From positions 1-7,503 of the forward strand of contig JAENIZ010000056.1 of assembly GCA_016844485.1 (NCBI GenBank): a DNA stretch of 7,503 nucleotides. The letters are read 5' to 3'. The notes beneath the pieces are model-generated. The model was not told the origin of the DNA, did no database searches, and saw only the letters and a list, made by a program, of their open reading frames with translations. This document shows, piece by piece, positions 1-5,195 of the stretch. Within the stretch, counting starts at the first letter, position 1, and each line of letters starts with the position of its first letter. Made by a program: the position numbers and the translations under genes. The DNA comes from Gammaproteobacteria bacterium. Its GTDB lineage: Bacteria > Pseudomonadota > Gammaproteobacteria > Eutrophobiales > Eutrophobiaceae.

Positions 1-599
1 GGCAACCCAATCTCTTCGGCCTTCTCCGCATTACTGACAGCAGACACTATCAATGCCTCTCTCATAACGTCATCCGCATCCCGAGGTTCTTTCAGTTTTG
101 CATTTTCGTCCATCATGCGGGTCAGCAATTCCTGGTCCAGACTTCCCCAGTTCACCCCAATGCGCACAGGCTTTTTATACTCAATCGCCTTCTCGATCAT
201 AGTAGCAAACTGACTGTCTTTTTTTCTGCCGAACCCGACATTGCCAGGATTGATACGGTATTTAGCAAGCGCCTCGGCACAATCCGGATATTTGGTAAGT
301 AACGTATGTCCGTTGTAATGAAAATCTCCAATAATAGGTACACTGCAACCCTTTGCTTCGAGTTTTTCACGTATGGCGCTGACCTGTTTTGCGGCTTCCT
401 CCGTATTGACTGTAATACGAACCAGCTCTGAACCCGCAGCCGCGAGTTGCTGGACCTGTTTTGCCGTAGCTTCGGCATCAGCAGTATCGGTGTTGGTCAT
501 GGATTGCACTACAATCGGCATCCCACCGCCGATCGTGATTGATCCGACCTTGACACCTACGCTGCGGCGCCGGTTGTATAAACTGTTTCCTGTGGGCAT
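1..599 (-). CDS. ispG: 4-hydroxy-3-methylbut-2-enyl diphosphate synthase (IspG/GcpE), N-terminal 199 residues
   Basis: IspG reductively converts 2-C-methyl-D-erythritol 2,4-cyclodiphosphate to HMBPP, the penultimate step of the MEP isoprenoid pathway, in the cytoplasm, using a [4Fe-4S] cluster. The visible part is the N-terminal TIM barrel: VQSMTNTDTADAEAT at about residues 31-45, GSELVRITV at 56-64, GDFHYNGH at 91-98, KYRINPGNVG at 113-122 and RIGVNWGSLDQELL at 146-159. The cluster-binding cysteines lie in the C-terminal part, which is beyond the left window edge, so the gene is partial here but not broken. The GDFHYNGH and GVNWGSLDQ wording matches the beta- and alphaproteobacterial type (as in Neisseria) rather than the E. 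coli type (ADIHFDYR, GVNAGSLE). The ATG at 599 is preferred because a consensus-like promoter lies just upstream and GGAAA lies 6 bases before it. An in-frame GTG further upstream is the alternative. It is divergent from fabA. Confidence 0.95.
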   Translation of the reverse strand, partial: MPTGNSLYNRRRSVGVKVGSITIGGGMPIVVQSMTNTDTADAEATAKQVQQLAAAGSELVRITVNTEEAAKQVSAIREKLEAKGCSVPIIGDFHYNGHTLLTKYPDCAEALAKYRINPGNVGFGRKKDSQFATMIEKAIEYKKPVRIGVNWGSLDQELLTRMMDENAKLKEPRDADDVMREALIVSAVSNAEKAEEIGL

Positions 600-641
600 C
601 TGTGTTTCCGTATTTGTGCGACGCACTGAGTCTAAACACAG
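600..641. promoter_or_regulatory. Nested inverted repeat around the ispG transcription start (possible operator)
   Basis: CTGTGTTT at 600-607 is the exact complement of AAACACAG at 634-641. Inside this pair, almost concentric, lies a second dyad: GTGCG (616-620), A, CGCAC (622-626). The outer and inner dyads centre at 620.5 and 621. The structure covers the predicted ispG -10 box and start point. Because the transcript would begin near the middle, it cannot fold as RNA, which favours a protein-binding DNA site. The regulator is unknown. Confidence 0.4.
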
Positions 642-656
642 TTAAACAACTGTCAA
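629..656 (-). promoter_or_regulatory. Predicted sigma-70 promoter of ispG
   Basis: Read on the minus strand, a perfect -35 box TTGACA (656-651) is followed by a 16-base spacer and a -10 box TAGACT (634-629), which matches four of six consensus bases. The predicted transcription start is near 622, giving a leader of about 22 bases before the ispG ATG at 599. The prediction is by eye only. Confidence 0.6.
638..653. promoter_or_regulatory. Inverted repeat ACAGTT-N4-AACTGT inside the ispG promoter
   Basis: ACAGTT (638-643) and AACTGT (648-653) are perfect inverted copies separated by AAAC. The repeat sits in the spacer of the predicted ispG promoter and runs into its -35 box, where a bound protein would block RNA polymerase. 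It also lies about 83-98 bases upstream of the fabA start. It does not match an operator that I can name. Confidence 0.35.
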
Positions 657-735
657 GCAACAACTGCGGATTATCACAAACACCAAACAAACACCTCTAT
701 CCACCTTTAGCGCCGACATGCGATACTTACTCCGG

Positions 736-1251
736 ATGAATAAAAAAAATAGTTACACACTGGAAGAACTGCTCAGCTGTGCTCGAGGTGAGATGTTTGG
801 TGAAGGGAATGCCCAGTTGCCCTCACACCCGATGCTCATGGCCGACCGGATTGTCTCTATCACCGAAGATGGTGGTAAATTCGGCAAGGGACAAATCATT
901 GCAGAACTGGATATCAAGCCGGACCTCTGGTTTTTTGCCTGTCATTTCAACAACGATCCCGTTATGCCAGGGTGTCTCGGACTGGATGCCATGTGGCAAT
1001 TGGTCGGTTTTTTCCTGGGCTGGATGGGCGCCCCGGGTAGTGGCCGTGCGCTCGGTGCCGGCGAGGTGAAATTCAGTGGGCAAGTAACGCCCGATAATCA
1101 CATGGTTACCTACCATATTGATATGAAGCGGGTTATCCTGCGGAAACTGATCATGGGTGTGGCGGATGCCCGTATGGATGTTGACAGCAAGGAAATCTAC
1201 TCAGCAAAGGATTTACGTGTGGGCCTATTCAAATCTACCGAGGGGTTTTAA
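736..1251 (+). CDS. fabA: 3-hydroxydecanoyl-ACP dehydratase/isomerase FabA
   Basis: FabA dehydrates (3R)-3-hydroxydecanoyl-ACP to trans-2-decenoyl-ACP and isomerises it to cis-3-decenoyl-ACP, the branch point of anaerobic unsaturated fatty acid synthesis, in the cytoplasm as a homodimer. From the ATG at 736 the protein has 171 residues. It shows LWFFACHF with catalytic His70, and PVMPGCLGLDAMWQLVGF with catalytic Asp84. GRALGAGEVKF and the C-terminal DLRVGLF are also family hallmarks. The ATG at 736 is chosen over an in-frame ATG at 718 because MNKKNSYTLEELL then aligns end to end with the 171-172-residue FabA proteins of Pseudomonas and E. coli. The longer form would add six residues. Neither start has a strong Shine-Dalgarno sequence. 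fabB follows after 16 bases. No convincing fabA promoter was found by eye in the region upstream. Confidence 0.97.
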   Translation: MNKKNSYTLEELLSCARGEMFGEGNAQLPSHPMLMADRIVSITEDGGKFGKGQIIAELDIKPDLWFFACHFNNDPVMPGCLGLDAMWQLVGFFLGWMGAPGSGRALGAGEVKFSGQVTPDNHMVTYHIDMKRVILRKLIMGVADARMDVDSKEIYSAKDLRVGLFKSTEGF

Positions 1252-1257
1252 GGGGAG
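1251..1257 (+). promoter_or_regulatory. Ribosome binding site of fabB (AGGGGAG)
   Basis: AGGGGAG begins on the last base of the fabA stop codon and lies 10 bases before the ATG at 1268. It sets the fabB start there rather than at the in-frame ATG at 1157, which lies inside fabA. The arrangement suggests translational coupling of the two genes. Confidence 0.75.
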
Positions 1258-1267
1258 CATTAACTAT

Positions 1268-2482
1268 ATGAAACGTGTCGTTGTCACTGGTGTCGGGATT
1301 GTTTCCAGCATTGGCAATAACAAAAACGAAGTTCTCAAATCACTCACGGCAGGTAAATCAGGAGTAGATTTCTCACCGGAATATGCAGAACTGGGTTTTC
1401 GATCGCATGTTTATGCGCCAATACGCCTGAACCCGGATGAGCTGATTGATCGCAAGTTCAGGCGCTTTATGGGCGACGGGGCAGCCTTCGCATATCTCGC
1501 CATGAAGGAAGCCATTGAAGATTCAGCTTTAAAGGAAAATGATATTTCCAATCCACGGACAGGATTGATTGCAGGCTCGGGTGGCTCTTCCACTGAAAAT
1601 ATGATGCGTTCTGTCGATATTATGCGCAGCAAGGGTGCCCGCAAGGTGGGTCCAACCATGGTTCCGCGCATCATGTCCAGCACAAATAGCGCCTGTCTGG
1701 CTGTTGCCTACCAGATCAAGGGTGTAAATTATTCCATCAGTTCTGCGTGTGCCACAAGTGCACATTGCATAGGCAATGCCTACGAGATCATTCAGGCGGG
1801 CAAGCAGGATATTATTTTTGCGGGTGGCGGTGATGAAGTGCACTGGACCTGTTCGCTGCTGTTCGATGCCATGGGCGCCCTCTCTGCCGCATATAATGAT
1901 ACCCCTCAGGTTGCCTCACGTCCCTATGACGCCAACCGCGATGGTTTTGTGATTTCAGGTGGCGGAGGAATTATTGTCCTGGAAGAACTGGAGCACGCGC
2001 TGGCAAGGAACGCGAAAATCTATGCGGAGATCACCGGATATGGTGCTACCTCTGATGGTTATGACATGGTCAAACCCTCAGGTGAAGGTGCCGTACGCTG
2101 CATGCAACAGGCCCTGGCGACAGTCAATATGCCAATTGATTACATCAATGCGCATGCAACCAGTACACCTGCAGGAGATATCGCTGAAATTAACGCCATA
2201 CGTACAGTGTTTAAAGAGAAAATCCCCGTTATCAGTTCTACGAAATCACTGACCGGGCACGGTCTCGGTGCAGCTGGCGTGAATGAAGCCATTTATTCAT
2301 TAATCATGCTGGAACATGATTTCATCAGCGCGTCAGCAAATATCACTGAACTTGATGAGGGCGCCAAAGATATGCCTATTGCGATGAAACGCATTGATCA
2401 TGCACACTTGAATACGATTATGTCGAACAGTTTCGGATTTGGCGGCACTAATGCCACTCTGGTTTTCCAACGTCCTGATTAA
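1268..2482 (+). CDS. fabB: Beta-ketoacyl-ACP synthase I FabB
   Basis: FabB condenses malonyl-ACP with acyl-ACP primers. It is the elongating synthase that accepts the cis-3-decenoyl-ACP made by FabA, so the two together supply cis-vaccenate-type fatty acids. The protein has 404 residues, against 406 in E. coli. The thiolase-fold N-terminal half carries the nucleophile in SISSACATSAH (Cys161). The C-terminal half carries NAHATSTPAGD (His296), SSTKSLTGHGLGAAG (Lys326, His331) and the glycine-rich GFGGTNA loop (390-396). The Cys-His-His triad is complete. The start at 1268 gives the usual KRVVVTGVGIVSSIG opening strand and follows a good ribosome binding site. It is the second gene of a fabA-fabB operon. 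No terminator separates it from the next gene, 36 bases downstream. Confidence 0.98.
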   Translation: MKRVVVTGVGIVSSIGNNKNEVLKSLTAGKSGVDFSPEYAELGFRSHVYAPIRLNPDELIDRKFRRFMGDGAAFAYLAMKEAIEDSALKENDISNPRTGLIAGSGGSSTENMMRSVDIMRSKGARKVGPTMVPRIMSSTNSACLAVAYQIKGVNYSISSACATSAHCIGNAYEIIQAGKQDIIFAGGGDEVHWTCSLLFDAMGALSAAYNDTPQVASRPYDANRDGFVISGGGGIIVLEELEHALARNAKIYAEITGYGATSDGYDMVKPSGEGAVRCMQQALATVNMPIDYINAHATSTPAGDIAEINAIRTVFKEKIPVISSTKSLTGHGLGAAGVNEAIYSLIMLEHDFISASANITELDEGAKDMPIAMKRIDHAHLNTIMSNSFGFGGTNATLVFQRPD

Positions 2483-2518
2483 ATGCCTTGTTTAATTAGT
2501 TGAAACGCGGAAATCAAA

Positions 2519-2929
2519 ATGGATATAACACAAATGATCTCCGTGCTCCTGAGCTGGACTGTGTATCTGTCCGGTTATCCTCTTCCTGAAACATTGCCTG
2601 TTCTTGAATATCAACCACACGGTTTTTTTGTTGAACATGCTTGTTTAGGTAATGAGAATTGTAGAGCAGTTGGCTGGTATGATGATAATGGGACAATATT
2701 TCTGGATGAGCGCGTAAAAGGTCAGGAAGATGCAATGACCCGCAGCCTTATTGTTCACGAACTTACCCATTATCTTCAGGATCTCAGCGGCAAATTTGAC
2801 TCTGAAAGTTGCGAAGACCATTTAGTACGTGAACGCGAGGCCTATTCAATTCAGCGCCGGTATATCAATAGAATAGCCCAGCAATTTTCAGCCATATACG
2901 TGAACTTCCCTCCCTGCCCACATGGCTAG
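2519..2929 (+). CDS. Small HExxH zinc metallopeptidase-like protein of unknown function
   Basis: The gene encodes 136 residues of a protein I cannot name with certainty. It resembles the small zincin-like DUF6647-type proteins as I recall them. SLIVHELTHYLQ supplies the HExxH zinc motif (His80, Glu81, His84). Downstream, HLVREREAY offers Glu105 or Glu107 as a third zinc ligand, 21 or 23 residues after His84, a gluzincin-like arrangement. Four cysteines (42, 48, 98, 133) could form disulfides. Residues 6-20 are hydrophobic and might direct export, but the usual basic n-region and a clear cleavage site are missing. The gene starts 36 bases after fabB with GCGGAAA as a weak ribosome binding site, so it is probably co-transcribed with fabAB. 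Peptidase activity and substrate are not shown by the sequence. Confidence 0.75.
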   Translation: MDITQMISVLLSWTVYLSGYPLPETLPVLEYQPHGFFVEHACLGNENCRAVGWYDDNGTIFLDERVKGQEDAMTRSLIVHELTHYLQDLSGKFDSESCEDHLVREREAYSIQRRYINRIAQQFSAIYVNFPPCPHG

Positions 2930-3177
2930 ATTTAATAAATACTTATAAAAATCCCGGGATAGAACAATCACACGCGATATCAGATCCCCCCACAAACTGT
3001 GACCAAATTCACAGAATATCAGTGAACCGGCTTAAATCCTGTGCTGCCCATCACATCAGTTTATATCGCAATCCACTAGACTGTTCACACAAGACATCAT
3101 CTCCTCCCTCGATGCTTGTAACTGGCTCGGAATCTGCTCTTCCTTCCTCCCCCCAACTTGAGCAGTTCCGGGCTTTT
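2930..3177. other. Convergent intergenic region without a credible protein gene
   Basis: This stretch lies between the stop of the HExxH protein gene (plus strand) and the stop of tupA (minus strand). It holds a CRP-like site, C-rich tracts and the stem of a plus-strand terminator, each listed separately. A perfect 10-base palindrome, ATCCCGGGAT, lies at 2951-2960 and has no T-tract. The overlapping open frame beginning with GTG at 3022 runs through the terminator and into tupA antisense, and resembles no family I know. Confidence 0.6.
2997..3014 (+). promoter_or_regulatory. CRP-type binding site, CTGTGA-N6-TCACAG
   Basis: CTGTGA (2997-3002) and TCACAG (3009-3014) are perfect inverted arms around six bases, which contains the full CRP core TGTGA-N6-TCACA. 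The centre is 3005.5. A TTAAAT -10-like hexamer at 3032-3037 lies downstream on the plus strand, placing the site at about -38 to -42, near the class II activator position of -41.5. CRP or a CRP-family regulator such as Vfr is the natural candidate. No protein gene lies downstream on this strand before typA, and on the other strand only the end of tupA is near. Confidence 0.5.
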
Positions 3178-3179
3178 TT
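3044..3179 (+). ncRNA. Candidate small regulatory RNA with C-rich anti-Shine-Dalgarno motifs
   Basis: This is a predicted transcript of about 136 nt. The start near 3044 is inferred from TTAAAT at 3032-3037 under the CRP-like site, and the end is set by a strong intrinsic terminator. Two tracts would be exposed to pair with ribosome binding sites: CTCCTCCCTC at 3101-3110, between the 5' part and the terminator stem, and TTCCTTCCTCCCCCC at 3140-3154, inside the terminator loop. C-rich loops of this kind are known from anti-Shine-Dalgarno sRNAs, such as the sibling sRNAs of Neisseria and the CCUCCUCCC-loop RNAs of alphaproteobacteria. The T6 tail would suit Hfq. I recognise no known RNA family. 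The alternative is that this is only the 3' untranslated end of the fabAB mRNA, or an sRNA processed from it. Confidence 0.4.
3125..3179 (+). terminator. Rho-independent terminator, plus strand
   Basis: GCTCGGAA (3125-3132) pairs with TTCCGGGC (3166-3173) with one G-U wobble. After a single bulged T (3133), CTGCTC (3134-3139) pairs with GAGCAG (3160-3165). This makes a 14-pair stem with a 20-base pyrimidine-rich loop, followed at once by six T (3174-3179). On the minus strand no T-tract follows the hairpin, so it acts for plus-strand transcripts. It could end the fabA-fabB-metallopeptidase mRNA, the candidate sRNA, or both. The last two T bases overlap the tupA stop codon. Confidence 0.8.
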
Positions 3180-3978
3180 ATTTAATCACATCAGGGTAGA
3201 ACAACTGTTGATCGTTAACACGGAACTCCCGGATTATCCTTTGTCCTTCCTCTCCAGTAACGTAATCTGAGTATGCGCGTGCCAGATCAATTTTTATCCG
3301 TGGATTTTTTTCAGGATTGACAAGAATTACGTGGTAGGGGTTATACAGTTCCCTGTCGTTTTCAAACGCAATTTGAAGGTTGATTTTGTCTGCATAGGCA
3401 AGATAGGTACCCCGATCACTCAGGGTATAGGCCTGCATTTCATTTGCCATGATCAGTACAGGACCCATGCCCTGTCCAACTGATAAATACCACTCGCCCT
3501 TGGGTTCCAGTCCCGCCATATGCCAGAGTTTCAATTCTTTCTGATGGGTGCCGGAATTATCACCCCGTGAAATAAATGTTATTCGGGATTCATTTATATG
3601 TTTCATTGCCTCGCTTACGGATTCAGCATCATTTACCTTCGCAGGATCATCTGCAGGGCCCAAAAGAATAAAGTCATTATGCATGACCGGTTGTCGTTCA
3701 ATGCCATACCCATTCTTGACAAATTCCTCTTCCGCCCCGGGGTCATGTACGAAGACCAGATCGACATCGCCATTCTCCGCATGCTTCAGGGCTTGTCCTG
3801 TGCCAACGGCAATCACGTGCACTTTGACCCCTGATTTCTGCTCGAAGGGCGGATTCAATACCGATAATAATCCCGAGTTCTCGGTACTGGTTGTAGTTGC
3901 CATCCTTAATATTTCTTCTGCAACTGCTGTATTGACCAAACACAGGTAACAGACGATGGAACATAATATTTTTCTCAT
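3178..3978 (-). CDS. tupA: Tungstate ABC transporter substrate-binding protein TupA
   Basis: TupA is the periplasmic receptor that captures tungstate (WO4 2-) and delivers it to the TupB permease and TupC ATPase, supplying tungsten for tungstopterin enzymes. The protein has 266 residues. Residues 1-20 form a signal peptide with a likely cleavage after AVA-20. The anion-binding motif TTTSTENSGLL is at 28-38, followed by VGTGQAL (58-64), DLVFVHDPGAEEEFV (73-87), NDFILLGP (101-108), SRGDNSGTHQKE (137-148) and LSDRGTYLA (186-194), all characteristic of TupA (COG2998). AGGA overlapping the rlmI stop codon, seven bases before the ATG, is the ribosome binding site, and the gap to rlmI is only 10 bases. 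Oddly, no tupB or tupC lies next to it: rlmI is upstream and the convergent fab operon downstream. A related oxyanion such as molybdate remains possible. Confidence 0.92.
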   Translation of the reverse strand: MRKILCSIVCYLCLVNTAVAEEILRMATTTSTENSGLLSVLNPPFEQKSGVKVHVIAVGTGQALKHAENGDVDLVFVHDPGAEEEFVKNGYGIERQPVMHNDFILLGPADDPAKVNDAESVSEAMKHINESRITFISRGDNSGTHQKELKLWHMAGLEPKGEWYLSVGQGMGPVLIMANEMQAYTLSDRGTYLAYADKINLQIAFENDRELYNPYHVILVNPEKNPRIKIDLARAYSDYVTGEEGQRIIREFRVNDQQLFYPDVIK

Positions 3979-3985
3979 ACAATCA

Positions 3986-3989
3986 TCCT
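3986..3989 (-). promoter_or_regulatory. Ribosome binding site of tupA overlapping the rlmI stop codon
   Basis: On the minus strand the rlmI stop TGA (3991-3989) runs directly into GGA, forming AGGA at 3989-3986, seven bases before the tupA ATG at 3978. Termination of rlmI and initiation of tupA are therefore likely coupled. Confidence 0.65.
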
Positions 3990-5173
3990 CAGCACACGTG
4001 ACAGATCAAACCTTTCAGATAACGTCCCTCAGGAAAATTAAGAGCTACCGGATGGTCAGATGACTGACCAAGAAATTGCACAATCCTGGACTCGCGCCCC
4101 GCATCAAGTGCAGCATCAGCAACAATCTTCTGAAATAACTCGGGTGAGAGATGACCCGAGCACGAAAATGTTACCAATATTCCGTTTTGCTTTAACAGTT
4201 TTATGGCAAGCAGATTAATGTCTTTATAACCCCGGCAGCCCCGCTGTAATTGTTGGGCTGAATTGACAAACTTTGGCGGATCGAGAATGACCATATCAAA
4301 TTCCCGGCGGGTGTCACGATATTTTCGTAAGATATCGAAAACATCGCCCCGTACATTTTCAATTTTGCTTTTATCAAAACCATTCAATTCTGTATTTTTA
4401 TCCGCCAGAGCCAGGGCCTCTGCTGATGATTCAATATTGGTCACCTTGACCGCGCCTCCCTGCAATGCGGCCAGTGCAAATCCACCGGTATAGGCAAAAC
4501 AATTCAACACTTCAGCGCCATCTGCAAACTGCCGGACAACATATCTGTTTTCCCTTTGATCGAGATACATGCCGGTCTTGTGTCCCTGCCTGACATCAAC
4601 CCAGAACTGCAGATCACCCTGCCGGATCTGGATTAGATCGGGCGGTTCTTCTCCGGCAAGCAACCCTGCCTGCGGTGTTAATCCCTCTTTCTGTCTTACT
4701 TCTACATCAGACCGTTCATAGATCCCTTTGGGCGACAAAAGTTCTCGTAATTGCCCGACAATATCCTGTTTATTGAACTCCGCACCGGCAGATAAAAACT
4801 GGCAGACAAGATAATCACCGTAGCGATCAACAATAACACCAGGCAGCCCGTCAGATTCGGCATTCACCAGACGGCAGGCGGTGTCATTATCCGATATGAG
4901 AAATGCGCGCATATCAATGGCACGTTTAAGCCGCTGATAAAAAAAATGTGTATCGACTGCTTCGGAAGGATCATACGTCCAGATGCGCACGCGGATCTGC
5001 GAATGTGGCGAGTAAGCGCCGAGTGCCATGATTTCACCTTTGGCTGTGACAATCTTGACAGTCGCGCCGATTTCAATGTGCGTATCAGCATCTTTGAAGG
5101 CCCCGGAAAACAACCACGGATGGTGTCTTCGCAATGTTTTTTCGCGACCGGACTTTAATATTACGGTTTGCAT
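3989..5173 (-). CDS. rlmI: 23S rRNA (cytosine-C5)-methyltransferase RlmI
   Basis: RlmI (YccW) uses S-adenosylmethionine to make m5C at position 1962 (E. coli numbering) of 23S rRNA. The protein has 394 residues, against 396 in E. coli. An N-terminal PUA domain (about 1-75, with KSGREKTLRRHHPWLFSGAF) binds RNA. A middle domain (about 80-190) carries RLVNAESDGLPGVIVDRYG. The C-terminal Rossmann methyltransferase domain has the SAM motif VLNCFAYTGGF (222-232), LDPPKF (297-302) and TFSCSGH with the likely catalytic Cys338. The C-terminal NFPEGRYLKGL is also family-typical. It starts 22 bases after the monooxygenase gene stop and ends 10 bases before tupA, so it is the middle gene of a minus-strand operon. 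The Shine-Dalgarno sequence before the ATG at 5173 is weak. Methylation of that exact base is inferred from the family. Confidence 0.93.
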   Translation of the reverse strand: MQTVILKSGREKTLRRHHPWLFSGAFKDADTHIEIGATVKIVTAKGEIMALGAYSPHSQIRVRIWTYDPSEAVDTHFFYQRLKRAIDMRAFLISDNDTACRLVNAESDGLPGVIVDRYGDYLVCQFLSAGAEFNKQDIVGQLRELLSPKGIYERSDVEVRQKEGLTPQAGLLAGEEPPDLIQIRQGDLQFWVDVRQGHKTGMYLDQRENRYVVRQFADGAEVLNCFAYTGGFALAALQGGAVKVTNIESSAEALALADKNTELNGFDKSKIENVRGDVFDILRKYRDTRREFDMVILDPPKFVNSAQQLQRGCRGYKDINLLAIKLLKQNGILVTFSCSGHLSPELFQKIVADAALDAGRESRIVQFLGQSSDHPVALNFPEGRYLKGLICHVC

Positions 5174-5195
5174 TACATTTACCAGGAAAACTGTA

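Noticed and set aside
478..690. 70-codon minus-strand frame overlapping the ispG start
   Set aside because: It is out of frame with ispG, which has clear family motifs over the same bases, and it shows no domain.
718..735. ATG at 718 as the fabA start
   Set aside because: It adds six residues not found in FabA homologues and has no better ribosome binding site. It cannot be fully excluded.
1157..1267. Upstream in-frame start for fabB at the ATG at 1157
   Set aside because: It would add 37 residues that overlap fabA and match nothing in the family. The ATG at 1268 has a strong ribosome binding site and gives the normal FabB N-terminus.
2951..2960. Palindrome ATCCCGGGAT after the HExxH gene as a terminator
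   Set aside because: It has no loop and no T-tract after it, so it does not form an intrinsic terminator. It may be chance.
3125..3179. The same hairpin as a terminator for tupA on the minus strand
   Set aside because: On the minus strand the A-run precedes the hairpin and no T-tract follows it.
3022..3270. Open frame of 82 codons starting with GTG on the plus strand
   Set aside because: It reads through a strong terminator and into the antisense of tupA, has no ribosome binding site, and resembles no protein family I know.
3548..3949. 133-codon plus-strand frame inside tupA
   Set aside because: It lies wholly antisense to a well-supported gene and has no recognisable protein features.
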